A stretch of 64,000 nt of DNA, from contig JAPOVT010000002.1 in NCBI GenBank assembly GCA_026708015.1, positions 1-64,000 of the forward strand. The letters run 5' to 3'. Every line of letters starts with the position of its first letter. The stretch's first letter is position 1. Position numbers and translations under genes: made by a program. This stretch comes from a bacterium (GTDB taxonomy: Bacteria > Actinomycetota > Acidimicrobiia > Acidimicrobiales > Bin134). The notes under the pieces were generated by a model that had not been told where the DNA came from, ran no database searches, and was given only the letters and a program-made list of their open reading frames with translations. Shown piece by piece: positions 15,330 through 24,577 of the stretch.

Positions 15330-16489
15330 TGCGCGCCATGGGCTCGGTGGCCGCGGGCAGCCGCCAACACCGGCGACGCCAGATCATCGGCTGGGTGCTG
15401 TTTGCCCTGGTGGTGGCGCTGATTCCGTTTCTGATCGCCGAAACCTACAGCCCGACCATCTTCGGCAACCGCTACACGTTCGGGCTGGGCAACCTCAGCC
15501 AGGCCATCGCCTTGATGGTGGCCATATTGGGGTTGAACATCGCCACCGGCTACAGCGGGCAGCTCTCCTTGGGCCACAGCTTCTTCGTGGGGTCGGGGGC
15601 GTACCTGACCGCGGTGCTGGTGAACGAGTTCCACTGGTCGTATCTGTCGACCCTCGGGGTGGTGGTTCCGGGGCTCTTCGTGTTCGGCGTGCTGTTCGGG
15701 ATCCCCGCCCTGCGCATCCAGGGGCTGTATCTGGGGCTGTTGACCTTTGCGGTGGCCGCGGTGTTCCCGTCGATCATCCGTCTTGATGAGATTAAGGACC
15801 GCACCGGGGGGAGCAACGGGCTTTTGATCGAGAGCGATTTGGAGCCGCCGACGTGGGCGCCGCTGGACACGGTGACCGGATGGCTCCATGCCATTCCGGG
15901 AGTGGGGTCGCGGGTGCCCGACGGGCTGACCGGCCGCCAGGAGGAGGCGGTGTACAAGTACTTCCTTTTGGTGATTGTGGCGCTGGTGTGCTTCTGGCTG
16001 GTGCGCAACATTCTGGCCAGCCGGGTGGGGCGGGCCCTGGTGGCTATTCGGGACAACCAGCTGGGTGCGGCGGCCAACGGCGTGAATCTGGCCGCCTACA
16101 AGACGCTGAGCTTCGGGATCAGCGCAGCGGTGGGCGGGGTGGCCGGGACCATGCTGGCCATGCATTCGGGGTTCGTGGGGCCCGACGAGTTCGGCTTCTC
16201 GATGGCCATTCTGCTGATCGTGGGACTGATCGTGGGCGGCGCGGGAACGCTGCACGGCGCGGTGGTGGGCGGTTTGGCCATCCAGTTCGTGCCGGTTTGG
16301 TCGAGTCAGACCCAGACCCTTCCCGGCACCGATGTGGCCTTGGAGGGGCCGTACGGCACGGCCATTCTGGGCGGGCTGCTGATCGCCATCATCTTTGCGC
16401 TGCCCGGTGGTGCGGCCCAGGGGTTCCGCCGCATCAAGTCCCGGCTTATGCCGGTGGCCCCCCAGCCCCCAACAGGATCGACTGGATGA
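15329..16489 (+). CDS. livM: LIV-type permease LivM
   Basis: 386 residues from ATG 15329, overlapping the livH stop by 1 nt; a GTG one codon earlier is possible. It has multiple membrane helices, the LivM block LGLNIATGYSGQLSLGHSFF at about residues 70-90, and the ATPase-contact region LVAIRDNQLGAAANGVNLAAYK. It ends 87 bp before the binding protein. Confidence 0.9.
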   Translation: MRAMGSVAAGSRQHRRRQIIGWVLFALVVALIPFLIAETYSPTIFGNRYTFGLGNLSQAIALMVAILGLNIATGYSGQLSLGHSFFVGSGAYLTAVLVNEFHWSYLSTLGVVVPGLFVFGVLFGIPALRIQGLYLGLLTFAVAAVFPSIIRLDEIKDRTGGSNGLLIESDLEPPTWAPLDTVTGWLHAIPGVGSRVPDGLTGRQEEAVYKYFLLVIVALVCFWLVRNILASRVGRALVAIRDNQLGAAANGVNLAAYKTLSFGISAAVGGVAGTMLAMHSGFVGPDEFGFSMAILLIVGLIVGGAGTLHGAVVGGLAIQFVPVWSSQTQTLPGTDVALEGPYGTAILGGLLIAIIFALPGGAAQGFRRIKSRLMPVAPQPPTGSTG

Positions 16490-16576
16490 GCTCTTCGGGG
16501 CTGTAATTGTCGCTATATCCGCGTAGGGTTACGGGGCTGCTCCAAACGGAGAACCCATCCAAGAAGGGACAACCCC

Positions 16577-18064
16577 ATGACGAAGTCTTGGCGAATCTTG
16601 CTCGCGCTTTTTGCTGTGTTCGCGCTAGTGGCCAGTGCCTGCGGCAACGACGGCGATGACGCACCGGTGAGCGAGCCGGCGCCGGCCGCTCCCGAGGACG
16701 AGCCCGCGCCCGAGCCCGAGGACGAGGACGAGCCCGCGCCCGCGCCAGAGCCCGAGGACGAGGATGAGCCCGCGCCCGCTGCTGAGCCCGAGGACGAGGA
16801 TGAGCCCGCGCCTGCGCCTGAGCCCGAGGAGCCGTCTGATCCCAACATCGTGGAGTTGGGCGGCGGCGCGATGATCGACATCACCGAGTGCCCCGACGAG
16901 TGGGACAACTATCAGGGTGTTACCGATACCGAGATCCGCTTCGGCAGCAGCCTGCCCCGTTCGGGCGCGCTGGCCGGGTTCGGCACCATCAGCGACGGTG
17001 TGCAGCTCTACTTCGACCACGTGGGCCCGATCGACGGCCGCAACGTGGTGATGGTGAGCCGAGACGACGGCTACGTCGCCGCCCGCACCAAGACCAACGT
17101 GGAAGAGATGATCGACGTTGAGAATCTGTTGGGATTTGCCGGGATTCTGGGCAGCCCCAACAACCTGGCCGTCCACGACCTGTTGAACGAGAACTGCATT
17201 CCCCAGCTGCTCAACCTGACCGGCCTGCCGGAGTGGGGCGACCCCAACAACTACCCGTGGACCACCGGGGCGCTGATGTCTTATGAGACCGAGGCCCGGA
17301 TCTGGTGCCAGCACGTGGCCGATGAAATCGGCTCGGGGGCCACGGTGGCCATCTTGTCGCTAGACAACGACGCCGGGGAGGCCTGGCGGGTGGCCTTCAA
17401 CGAGTGCGCTCCCGGCTTGGGCCTGGACGTGGTGGACGAGGTTCAGCACGACCCGCAGGCCGATTCCGTAGGCCCAGATGTGACCACCCTGGCGGCCAGC
17501 GATGCCGACGTGCTGCTGGTGGCCTCATCGGGGGCCTTCTGCGTCCAAGCGGTGCTCCAGACGGCCACCATTGCGTGGGAGCCGCTGGTGCTGGTGGCCA
17601 ATGGGTGCCAGCGCATCGCCCTGTTCTGGGCGCCTATAGGGCCGCTGGCCAACGGGATCCGCTTGGTGAACACCCAAAAGGACCTATCTGATGCCTCGCT
17701 GGCCGACGACGAATGGGTGCAGTTTGTGCGGGGCGCACTGGAGAGCCAGGGTGTTGACCCCGATGCTGAATCCCACGCCCTGGGCTACATCTTCGGCGAG
17801 ATCCTGCACGAGGTTCTGCTGGACGCGGTCGACATGGACGGCGGCATCAACCGCACCAACTTGATGCAGGCCATGTGGCAAATGAGCTTCGACTCCAGGG
17901 GCGCGATCGGCAACACGCCGCGGGCCATGGATGGAGCCAACGACTCCTACATGGTGGAAGCCGGGCGCATCGAAGAATTGGTGGTGGACGAAGACGGCGC
18001 CCGCTACGTGCCCATCAGCGACGTGATCGACTACGAGGGCGAGACCGGCACGTTCGCCCCATAA
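16577..18064 (+). CDS. Substrate-binding lipoprotein of LIV-type transporter
   Basis: 495 residues. A lipoprotein signal peptide ends in LVASAC with the acylated Cys at 22. Residues ~30-92 are a disordered tether of repeating E/D-P-A-P units encoded by tandem 30-48 bp DNA repeats (16684-16840). The periplasmic-binding type 1 fold follows, starting YQGVTDTEIRFGSSLPRSG. It should capture the ligand outside the membrane for LivHM. AAGGG precedes the ATG. A strong hairpin terminator follows the stop. The ligand is unknown. Confidence 0.9.
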   Translation: MTKSWRILLALFAVFALVASACGNDGDDAPVSEPAPAAPEDEPAPEPEDEDEPAPAPEPEDEDEPAPAAEPEDEDEPAPAPEPEEPSDPNIVELGGGAMIDITECPDEWDNYQGVTDTEIRFGSSLPRSGALAGFGTISDGVQLYFDHVGPIDGRNVVMVSRDDGYVAARTKTNVEEMIDVENLLGFAGILGSPNNLAVHDLLNENCIPQLLNLTGLPEWGDPNNYPWTTGALMSYETEARIWCQHVADEIGSGATVAILSLDNDAGEAWRVAFNECAPGLGLDVVDEVQHDPQADSVGPDVTTLAASDADVLLVASSGAFCVQAVLQTATIAWEPLVLVANGCQRIALFWAPIGPLANGIRLVNTQKDLSDASLADDEWVQFVRGALESQGVDPDAESHALGYIFGEILHEVLLDAVDMDGGINRTNLMQAMWQMSFDSRGAIGNTPRAMDGANDSYMVEAGRIEELVVDEDGARYVPISDVIDYEGETGTFAP

Positions 18065-18080
18065 CCGACTAGATCGAAGC

Positions 18081-18124
18081 GACCCCCGTCCGGCTCTACC
18101 GGGCGGGGGTCGTTTTGTTTTCGG
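18081..18124 (+). terminator. Intrinsic terminator after the first LIV operon
   Basis: 13-bp stem GACCCCCGTCCGG / CCGGGCGGGGGTC (one G-U pair) with loop CTCTA, followed by CGTTTTGTTTT. It lies between convergent genes and could act on both strands. Confidence 0.85.
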
Positions 18125-19324
18125 CTAGGACACGGTGATCGGCACCGAGGAGTAGCCGGCCACGTTGGACATCTGCACTCGGCGCAGTCCTTCTTCGTTG
18201 ACCTCGAAGGCGGGCCAGCGGCGGGCTATCTCCTCGATGGCCACCCGGCTCTCCAGGCGGGCCAGGGCCGCGCCCAAACACACGTGGAGGCCGTGGCCCA
18301 GGCCGACGGCCAGGCCGGGCTCGCGGGTGATGTCGAAGCGGTCGGGATCGTCGTAGCGGCGAGGGTCGCGGTTGGCCGCCCCGGTAATCAGGAAGACGGG
18401 CTTGTCCTTGGGGATGGTCACCCCGTGCCATTCGGAGTCGACGGTTGAGTAGCGGCCCTGGTACTGGGAGGGCGCCCAGTAGCGGAGGATCTCCTCCACC
18501 GCGTTTCCTATGACGGAGGGGTCGTTCAGCACCTTGGCCCACTGGTCGGGGTGGCGACCGAACAGCACCACTGCGTTGCCCACCAGCTTGGTGACCGTCT
18601 CGGAGCCAGCGGCGGCCAACAGCGTGCCGAATCCGGCGATCTCGGCGTCGTCGAGGTGGGTGGTCTGTCCGTCCTCGGTCTCCACTTCGGCCTCGATCAA
18701 AGCAGTCAGCATGTCTTCGGCCGGCTCAGCCCGCTTCTGCTGGGAGAGCTGGAACAGGTACATGCCCTGGGCCATGCCCGCCTCGGCGGCGGCCCGACTG
18801 CCCATGGCCGAGCCCTCCTCGCGGTGGAGCATCTCGTCGGTCCAGTGCCTGATCTGCTGGCGGTCTTCGGCGGGCACCCCCAGGATGGTGGAGATGATCT
18901 CGACGGGGAACGGGGCGGCAAACTCCTCGAGGATGTCGAACTGGCGCCGGCCCATGAGCGGGTCGAGGTAGCCGCTGATGATCTCCCGGACCAAGGCCTC
19001 ATAGTTGCCAATGGAGCGGGGAGTGAACGAGCGGGACACCAGCTTGCGATAGCGGGTGTGCTCGGGCGGGTCCATGGAGATGATCGACCCCATGTCTGAG
19101 GGCTCGCCCGACGAGAGCTGCTCGTAGGTCTGGCCGTGGGTGGAGGTGAAGGTCTCGAAGTCGCGGTGAGCGGTCACCACGTCGTCAAAGCGGCTCAGCG
19201 CGTAGAAGTCGTACTGCTCGCTGTAGTAGCAGGGGGCGTGATCCCGCAGGTCGGCGTAGGTGTCGTAGGGATCGTCGAAGAAATCCCGGCTAAACGGATC
19301 GAACTCAACGGTCTTGGTGTCCAT
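18125..19324 (-). CDS. Cytochrome P450
   Basis: 399 residues. The haem loop GLGHGLHVCLGAALARLE gives Cys349 as the iron ligand. The I-helix reads AAAGSETVTKL and the ExxR motif is EEILR. It is a soluble bacterial class I enzyme that needs ferredoxin and a reductase. It begins 14 nt after livF of the minus-strand transporter operon, so it is probably its last gene; the transported compound may be its substrate or precursor (inference). The start ATG lies inside a 7-bp inverted repeat. Confidence 0.92.
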   Translation of the reverse strand: MDTKTVEFDPFSRDFFDDPYDTYADLRDHAPCYYSEQYDFYALSRFDDVVTAHRDFETFTSTHGQTYEQLSSGEPSDMGSIISMDPPEHTRYRKLVSRSFTPRSIGNYEALVREIISGYLDPLMGRRQFDILEEFAAPFPVEIISTILGVPAEDRQQIRHWTDEMLHREEGSAMGSRAAAEAGMAQGMYLFQLSQQKRAEPAEDMLTALIEAEVETEDGQTTHLDDAEIAGFGTLLAAAGSETVTKLVGNAVVLFGRHPDQWAKVLNDPSVIGNAVEEILRYWAPSQYQGRYSTVDSEWHGVTIPKDKPVFLITGAANRDPRRYDDPDRFDITREPGLAVGLGHGLHVCLGAALARLESRVAIEEIARRWPAFEVNEEGLRRVQMSNVAGYSSVPITVS

Positions 19325-19339
19325 ATTCCCAGTATGGAC
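19319..19339. promoter_or_regulatory. Inverted repeat over the P450 start
   Basis: GTCCATA and TATGGAC arms with a 7-nt spacer, perfectly symmetric, covering the junction between livF and the P450 start codon. It could be an operator or a hairpin limiting translation. Confidence 0.4.
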
Positions 19340-20142
19340 TATGTGCCACTGGTGTCAAACAGTGCGGTGCCGATGGCGTCGGCGGCTTCGGCGGAGGGAC
19401 CCTGCCAGGTGATGGTGCCGTGGTCTAAGAGGATGGCCCGGTCGCACAGGGCAAGGGCGTGGCCCATGTGCTGTTCGACGATCAACAGTGCGGTGCCGGC
19501 CTCGCGGATGCGGGCGAGGGTGGCGTAGACCTCGTCGGTGACGATGGGGGCCAGGCCCAGCGACAGCTCGTCGGCGATGAGCAGCCGGGGGGTATCCACC
19601 AGCACCCGGGCCATGGCCAGCATGCGCTGCTCGCCGCCCGACAGGGTGCCGGCGATCTGACGGCGGCGCTGGGCGATGGGGGGAAACAGCTCGAAGGCCC
19701 GGGTCAGGGCGTCGCGCACCCCGGAGCGGTCGTGGGTTCGGGAGAAGGCCAGGGTGAGGTTCTCCTCCACCGTGAAGTCGGAGAACACGGCCCTGCCCTC
19801 GGGTACGTGGACCACGCCGGCCTTGGCGTAGCGGTGGGTCCGCACCTTGGTGAAGTCGTTGCCGTCTACCATCACCTCGCCCTCGGTGGGCACCACCAGG
19901 CCGCTGGCCACCCGGGCGACGGTGGTCTTGCCCGCGCCGTTGCGGCCCAAAAGGGCAACGGTCTCGCCCTCCCCCACCGACAGCGACACGTCGAACAGCG
20001 CCCGGAACGGCCCGTAGGCGGCGTTGACGTGGCGTAGCTCCAGCGCCGGGATCACCAGGGGGGCGGGGGTGGCGACGGTGTTGCCGTTTCCGTTGGCCAT
20101 CTCGGCGGCGGGGCTGGCGGTGGTGTCGCCAGGGCCGGTCAT
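19339..20142 (-). CDS. livF: LIV-type ABC transporter ATPase LivF (second system)
   Basis: 267 residues; the first ~30 are a low-complexity extension ahead of LELRHVNAAYGPF. Walker A GRNGAGKTT, signature LSGGEQRMLAMARVL and a Walker B with LIADELSLGL (Pro of DEP replaced by Leu) are visible. GTG or ATG start overlaps livG by 4 nt. Part of the minus-strand operon binding protein-livHM-livG-livF-P450. Confidence 0.9.
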   Translation of the reverse strand: MTGPGDTTASPAAEMANGNGNTVATPAPLVIPALELRHVNAAYGPFRALFDVSLSVGEGETVALLGRNGAGKTTVARVASGLVVPTEGEVMVDGNDFTKVRTHRYAKAGVVHVPEGRAVFSDFTVEENLTLAFSRTHDRSGVRDALTRAFELFPPIAQRRRQIAGTLSGGEQRMLAMARVLVDTPRLLIADELSLGLAPIVTDEVYATLARIREAGTALLIVEQHMGHALALCDRAILLDHGTITWQGPSAEAADAIGTALFDTSGT

Positions 20143-20909
20143 TGCGTGCCTGCCACGAAGTCGCCCAGGTAGGCGGCCCGAACCTGGTCGTTGCGCATCA
20201 CATCGGGAGTGGAGCCATGGGTGATGAGCTTGCCGAAGTCGAGCACGTAGGTGCGCTCGGTGAACGAGGCCACCAGCTCCACGTCGTGCTCCACCAGCAG
20301 CAGGCCGAAGCCCTGCTCGGCCTGGATGCGGGCCAGGGTATCGGCCAATGCGTTGGTCTCGTCGCGGTCGAGGCCTGAGGAGGGCTCGTCGAGCAGCACC
20401 ACCCGGGGCTGGGTCATGAGGGCCCGGGCCACCTCCACCAACCGGCTCTGGCCCAGGCTGAGAGCCTCGATGGGCTCGTCACCCATGCCCCCCAAACCGA
20501 GGCTTTCCAGCAGGGCGTCGCAGCGCTCCATTTCGGCGGGCTTGGGCAGGCCGAGGCCGAGCACGTCCTTCCACAGGGCGCCGGTGCCGCTGCGGATGCG
20601 GTGGGCGAACAGCAGGTGGTCGCGCACCGACGAGCCGCTGAACAGCTCCACCCGCTGGAAGGTGCGCCCGATGCCCAGGCGGGCCCGGCGGTAGACGGGT
20701 AGGCGGGTGATGTCTTGGCCGTCGAAGCTCACCGATCCGGCGTCGGGGCGCAGCAGACCCAAAAGGCAGTTGAACAGGGTGGTCTTGCCCGCGCCGTTGG
20801 GACCGATCAGGCCGACCCGCTCCCCCGCGTCGAGCGCGACGCGCACATCGTCGACGGCGGTGATGCCGGCGAACCGCTTGGTGATGCCGTCGGCCACCAG
20901 CAGGCTCAT
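20139..20909 (-). CDS. livG: LIV-type ABC transporter ATPase LivG (second system)
   Basis: 256 residues. Walker A GPNGAGKTT near residue 38, the family block IGRTFQRVELF, a signature-like LSLGQSRLVEVARAL and Walker B VVLLDEPSSGL, with the switch His in LLVEHDVELV. Its stop overlaps livF and its start overlaps the fused permease by 4 nt, giving tight coupling. Confidence 0.92.
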   Translation of the reverse strand: MSLLVADGITKRFAGITAVDDVRVALDAGERVGLIGPNGAGKTTLFNCLLGLLRPDAGSVSFDGQDITRLPVYRRARLGIGRTFQRVELFSGSSVRDHLLFAHRIRSGTGALWKDVLGLGLPKPAEMERCDALLESLGLGGMGDEPIEALSLGQSRLVEVARALMTQPRVVLLDEPSSGLDRDETNALADTLARIQAEQGFGLLLVEHDVELVASFTERTYVLDFGKLITHGSTPDVMRNDQVRAAYLGDFVAGTQ

Positions 20910-22954
20910 GGCTCATCTCCCGCGTCGGTAGCGGTGTCGACTCCAGGGCCGGCGGCGACCACGGCCGGCTGGCGGCGTCCGAAAGCCCGTTGCATCAGGG
21001 CCTGCGAGCGGCGCTTGCCGTGCTCGAGCAGACCCTCGGGGTGGCGGGCGAAGGAGATGGCGGCGAAGCCGAACAGTACATACCGCCACGCCCCATGCAG
21101 CCCCAGCCAGCGGTCGAGCACTAGCTCGGGGAATATCACGAAGGCGACGCCGGCCTGGATACCGCCCTCCACGGTGCGGGCGCCCAGCACCACCACGATC
21201 ACCAGCCAGAACAGACCGGTCTGGGGGTCGAAGTTGGCCTCGTATCCCACCAGCTTCTCCTCCATGGCCAACAGCCCTCCGCCAATGGCGGCGATGGCGG
21301 CCGACACCGAGAACACGATGACCCGCGACCGCCAGGAGATGATCCCGATGGACTCGGCCGCGGTCTCCGAGCCCCGCAACGCCCGCAGGGCCATGCCGGT
21401 ACTGCTCTCGCGGATGAGGATGACCAGCACCCCCACCAGCACCAAGATGGCGATACACAAGATCAGGAAGTTCTCCCGGCTGGAGAAGTCGACGCCCAAG
21501 AACTCGGGCCGGGGCACGCCCCGGCCGTGGAACAAAGAGCCGCCCACCCAGCTGTACTTCACCAACACGTCGTGGAAGAACAAGGCGAAGGCCAGGGTGG
21601 CGATGGCCAGCCAGATGCCGCCCAGGCGCATGACCGGAATGCTGAGCACCGCGCCCACCGCGGCGGCGATGGCCGCACCCGCCACCATGCCCACGATTAC
21701 CGAGATGTCCCAGCGCTGGGCGAACTGCATGGCCCCGAACGCGCCGATGGCCGCAAAGGTCACCTGGCACAGGGCGATCTGGCCGCCGAGGCCGGTGAAC
21801 ACCACGATGGACAAAAAGATGATGGAGAAGATCACCGAGTGGGTGATGCGGGAGATCCAGAAGTTGTTGGCGTAGGCGAAGGTCCAGATGCCCACCGCGG
21901 TGAAAAAGGCCAGGGCAATGATGCGGGTGTAGATGGTCATGCCTCGACCACGACTGGTGGCGGCCAGCGCGGGCGGGGGCGGAGACACACCGAGCAGCGG
22001 GTCGGCGCCGGCGGCCTGGCGGCGGATGGCGGGCCAGAACACGATGATGGCGAACAGCATCACGTAGGGCAGAGCCGGTCCTTGCAACTCGGCCAAGATG
22101 ACGTTGTCGCGGGGAACGTGCGTGCGCATCTGGGTGGTGACCACCCCCAGCGCCAGGCCCCCGAACATGGCGGCGGGCAGGCTCACCAACCGGCCCAGTG
22201 CGGCCGCCGCCAACGCGGAGATCACGATGGGGAAGAAGCCGGTTGGCTCCAAGACCGTGCCCAGCGACGAGGTGGTGGGCACCAGTAGCACCCCGGCCAG
22301 GCCGGCAAAGAAGCTGGACAGCATCCACGAGCCCGACGACACCCAATCGGCGTTGACCCCATTGAGCTCGGTCATGCGGGGGCTCTGCACCACCGCTCGG
22401 ATGCGCAGGCCCAAGCGGGTGTAGCGGAACAGGGCGGCCAGGGCCAACGCCGCGGCCACCACGATCACGAACGCGGCGATCTCGTCGCGGGTGACGGGGT
22501 AGCGGCCGAACAGGCGGTAGACGGTGGTGCCGTCGGGGATGATGCCCACCGCTCCGAAGGGCTGCTCGCGGTTGTAGTCGACGATGAGCTTGAACAGCTC
22601 GGGCAGCGCCACCAGCAGGCCGAGCGAGATCACCAGCTTGGCCACCGCGGAGGAAGCGTGGACGTGGCGGAATATCAGCCGCTCCAACAGCAGGCCGAGC
22701 AGCGGGGCCACCAGCACCACCGCCACCAGCACGGCCGACCAGATGGGCCAGTCGCGCCGCACGTGGAGCTCGAAGTAGGTGGCGGCGCTGATGAATGCCT
22801 GGGCGCCGAAGGCCAGGTTGAATACCCCGGAGGTCTTGTAGGTGAGCACGAAGCTCATGGCCACCAGGGCGAAACCCGCGCCGATAGGCAGGCCTTGGAA
22901 GAACGCCCGGATGGTTTCTTCCAGGACCCCGGTGGCGAGGACGCTGGCGGTCAT
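20906..22954 (-). CDS. Fused LIV-type permease (LivH-LivM)
   Basis: 682 residues, about the sum of LivH and LivM. Residues 1-300 are LivH-like (GFALVAMSFVLTYKTSGVFN, LAAAALGRLVSLPAAMFGGL); after a linker near 320-345 (PLLGVSPPPPALAATSRG) the LivM half begins (FTGLGGQIALCQVTFAAIGA, ALRALRGSETAAESIGI). Both halves keep their ATPase-contact loops, so the fusion should be a single-chain channel. In the other LIV operon of this window the two are separate genes. No frameshift evidence: the frame is open throughout. Confidence 0.9.
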   Translation of the reverse strand: MTASVLATGVLEETIRAFFQGLPIGAGFALVAMSFVLTYKTSGVFNLAFGAQAFISAATYFELHVRRDWPIWSAVLVAVVLVAPLLGLLLERLIFRHVHASSAVAKLVISLGLLVALPELFKLIVDYNREQPFGAVGIIPDGTTVYRLFGRYPVTRDEIAAFVIVVAAALALAALFRYTRLGLRIRAVVQSPRMTELNGVNADWVSSGSWMLSSFFAGLAGVLLVPTTSSLGTVLEPTGFFPIVISALAAAALGRLVSLPAAMFGGLALGVVTTQMRTHVPRDNVILAELQGPALPYVMLFAIIVFWPAIRRQAAGADPLLGVSPPPPALAATSRGRGMTIYTRIIALAFFTAVGIWTFAYANNFWISRITHSVIFSIIFLSIVVFTGLGGQIALCQVTFAAIGAFGAMQFAQRWDISVIVGMVAGAAIAAAVGAVLSIPVMRLGGIWLAIATLAFALFFHDVLVKYSWVGGSLFHGRGVPRPEFLGVDFSSRENFLILCIAILVLVGVLVILIRESSTGMALRALRGSETAAESIGIISWRSRVIVFSVSAAIAAIGGGLLAMEEKLVGYEANFDPQTGLFWLVIVVVLGARTVEGGIQAGVAFVIFPELVLDRWLGLHGAWRYVLFGFAAISFARHPEGLLEHGKRRSQALMQRAFGRRQPAVVAAGPGVDTATDAGDEP

Positions 22955-22984
22955 CGTCGGCTCAGCCTCCGCTCAGCAGGGCCT

Positions 22985-24514
22985 TCAGTTCACAAACGAG
23001 AAGGCTTCGGGATCATGCCAGTCTTCCCGGACAACCTCCCAGCACAGCCACGGTTTGCCGGGCTCGCCGGTCCACTGCTCGAAAGCGCCGTCCACGATCT
23101 CCACGGCGTTGATGCAGCGGTATTCGTAGTCGGCATCGGGATTGTTGTTGGGCAGGGCGATTTGGCGGCTGAAGTCGATCGGGTTGGTCAGGCCGTCGTG
23201 GCTGTAGTCGTCAAAGCCCCGCACCGCATCGACCAAGGAGGCCCGGTCGAACTCGGGGCCGGCAGCCAGTAGGCCGTCATAGAACAGATGGGCGTTGAGC
23301 CAGCCGACCATGGTCTGCTCCTCGAGCTTGATGTCGGCGGTGTAATCGAAGAACGCCTGCTGGAGGTCGCTGTCGATGTTTGCCTCGAACGGCACAAACT
23401 GGGTGAACACCAGGTCGCCTTCGAACAGGTCGGCGTTGGCGGCCACAAACTCGTGGTTGTAGGTGTTCGGGTGATACATGACCACCTGATCGCGGTAGTC
23501 CTGCTTGACCAGCTCCTGGGCGATGGTGCGCATGCCGTTGAGGTCGAGGCAGGTGTAGATGATGTCGACGCCCTTGTCCTTCATCTCCGACACTTGGGGG
23601 GCGACGCCGCCGGCCAGGCCGAATTCGATGGAGGTGTCGAAGAACTCCACGGTCATGCCCCCGGCCTCGGCGCTGTAGTGCTCGATGGAGTCTCGGGTGC
23701 CCTCGGCGCAGATCTTGGAGTTCTCGCTGTTGCCGTAGCCGAAGATGCCGGCCTTGGCGGCCCCCACATAGGTGGCGATGTAGGGGAACAGCTGGTGGAT
23801 GCAGCCGATGCAACTGGGGGCGATGTGGCCGAAGATGTTGCGCCGGTCGGCGAACTCGTTGTGGATGTTCCATCCGAACGTGGGCACTCCGGCGTCGTTG
23901 AGGGTGTCGGCCCCGAAGAACAGCAGGGTGGCCACGAAGGCGGCCAGCGAATCATCCTCTTCCACCATGGCCAGCGACTCGGGCAGGTTCTGGAAGAGCT
24001 GGTCGTCGCGCTTGGTGGCCAGCACCAGCTCGCGCCCGTAGATGCCGCCGGTGTCGTTGATGAAGTTGAAGTAGGCCTCGATGCCGTCGTTGTAGGCCCC
24101 GATGTTGGTGCCCAGCGCGTTGTTGCTGATGGTGACGATGGAGGTGACCTTGATCTCGTCGTCGTTCACCCCGGGCACGCCGGAGATGGGCACGAAGGTG
24201 TGGCGGTGCTCGGGCTCCTTGGGCTCCTCGGGCTCCGGTTCAGCCTCGGGGGCAGGGGCGGGCTCGTCATCGGCTTCCTCCGGGGCGGGCGCGGACGCGT
24301 CGTCGGGGGCATCTTCGGGGGCAGGGGCGGGCTCGTCATCGGCTTCCTCCGGGGCGGGCGCGGACGCGTCGTCGGGGGCATCTTCAGGAGCTGGCGCCGC
24401 GGTGGCGGCAGGGGCACCCCCTTCGTCGTCGTTCCCGGCGTTGCCGCAGGCCGTGGCCACCAGAGCCAGCACGGCGAGCGCAGCGAATACCAGCTTCCAC
24501 CAACGAGCAGTCAT
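22985..24514 (-). CDS. Substrate-binding lipoprotein of second LIV-type transporter
   Basis: 509 residues. The signal peptide ends LVATAC with lipid-anchored Cys23. Residues ~35-100 are an Ala/Asp/Glu/Pro tether containing a perfect 23-residue duplication. The binding fold begins GVNDDEIKVTSIV and includes AYFNFINDTGGIYGRELV. It is 30 nt upstream of the fused permease and heads its operon. The ligand cannot be told from sequence. Confidence 0.9.
   Translation of the reverse strand: MTARWWKLVFAALAVLALVATACGNAGNDDEGGAPAATAAPAPEDAPDDASAPAPEEADDEPAPAPEDAPDDASAPAPEEADDEPAPAPEAEPEPEEPKEPEHRHTFVPISGVPGVNDDEIKVTSIVTISNNALGTNIGAYNDGIEAYFNFINDTGGIYGRELVLATKRDDQLFQNLPESLAMVEEDDSLAAFVATLLFFGADTLNDAGVPTFGWNIHNEFADRRNIFGHIAPSCIGCIHQLFPYIATYVGAAKAGIFGYGNSENSKICAEGTRDSIEHYSAEAGGMTVEFFDTSIEFGLAGGVAPQVSEMKDKGVDIIYTCLDLNGMRTIAQELVKQDYRDQVVMYHPNTYNHEFVAANADLFEGDLVFTQFVPFEANIDSDLQQAFFDYTADIKLEEQTMVGWLNAHLFYDGLLAAGPEFDRASLVDAVRGFDDYSHDGLTNPIDFSRQIALPNNNPDADYEYRCINAVEIVDGAFEQWTGEPGKPWLCWEVVREDWHDPEAFSFVN
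24247..24384 (-). repeat. 69-bp perfect tandem repeat in lipoprotein tether
   Basis: Two identical 69-bp units (24247-24315, 24316-24384) encode the 23-residue unit EDAPDDASAPAPEEADDEP plus four residues. The identity at DNA level marks a recent slippage or unequal-exchange event. Confidence 0.85.
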
Positions 24515-24577
24515 CAGATCCCCCTAGACGTCTGTCCCGGTCAAACTAGCCCAACCAGACCGGTTATGGCAGGGCGG

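Noticed and set aside
17631-17645. GGCGCCTATAGGGCC, similar to the AT-GGCGCG element
   Set aside because: Lacks the TATA run and matches only in the GGCGC core; likely ordinary codons of the binding protein.
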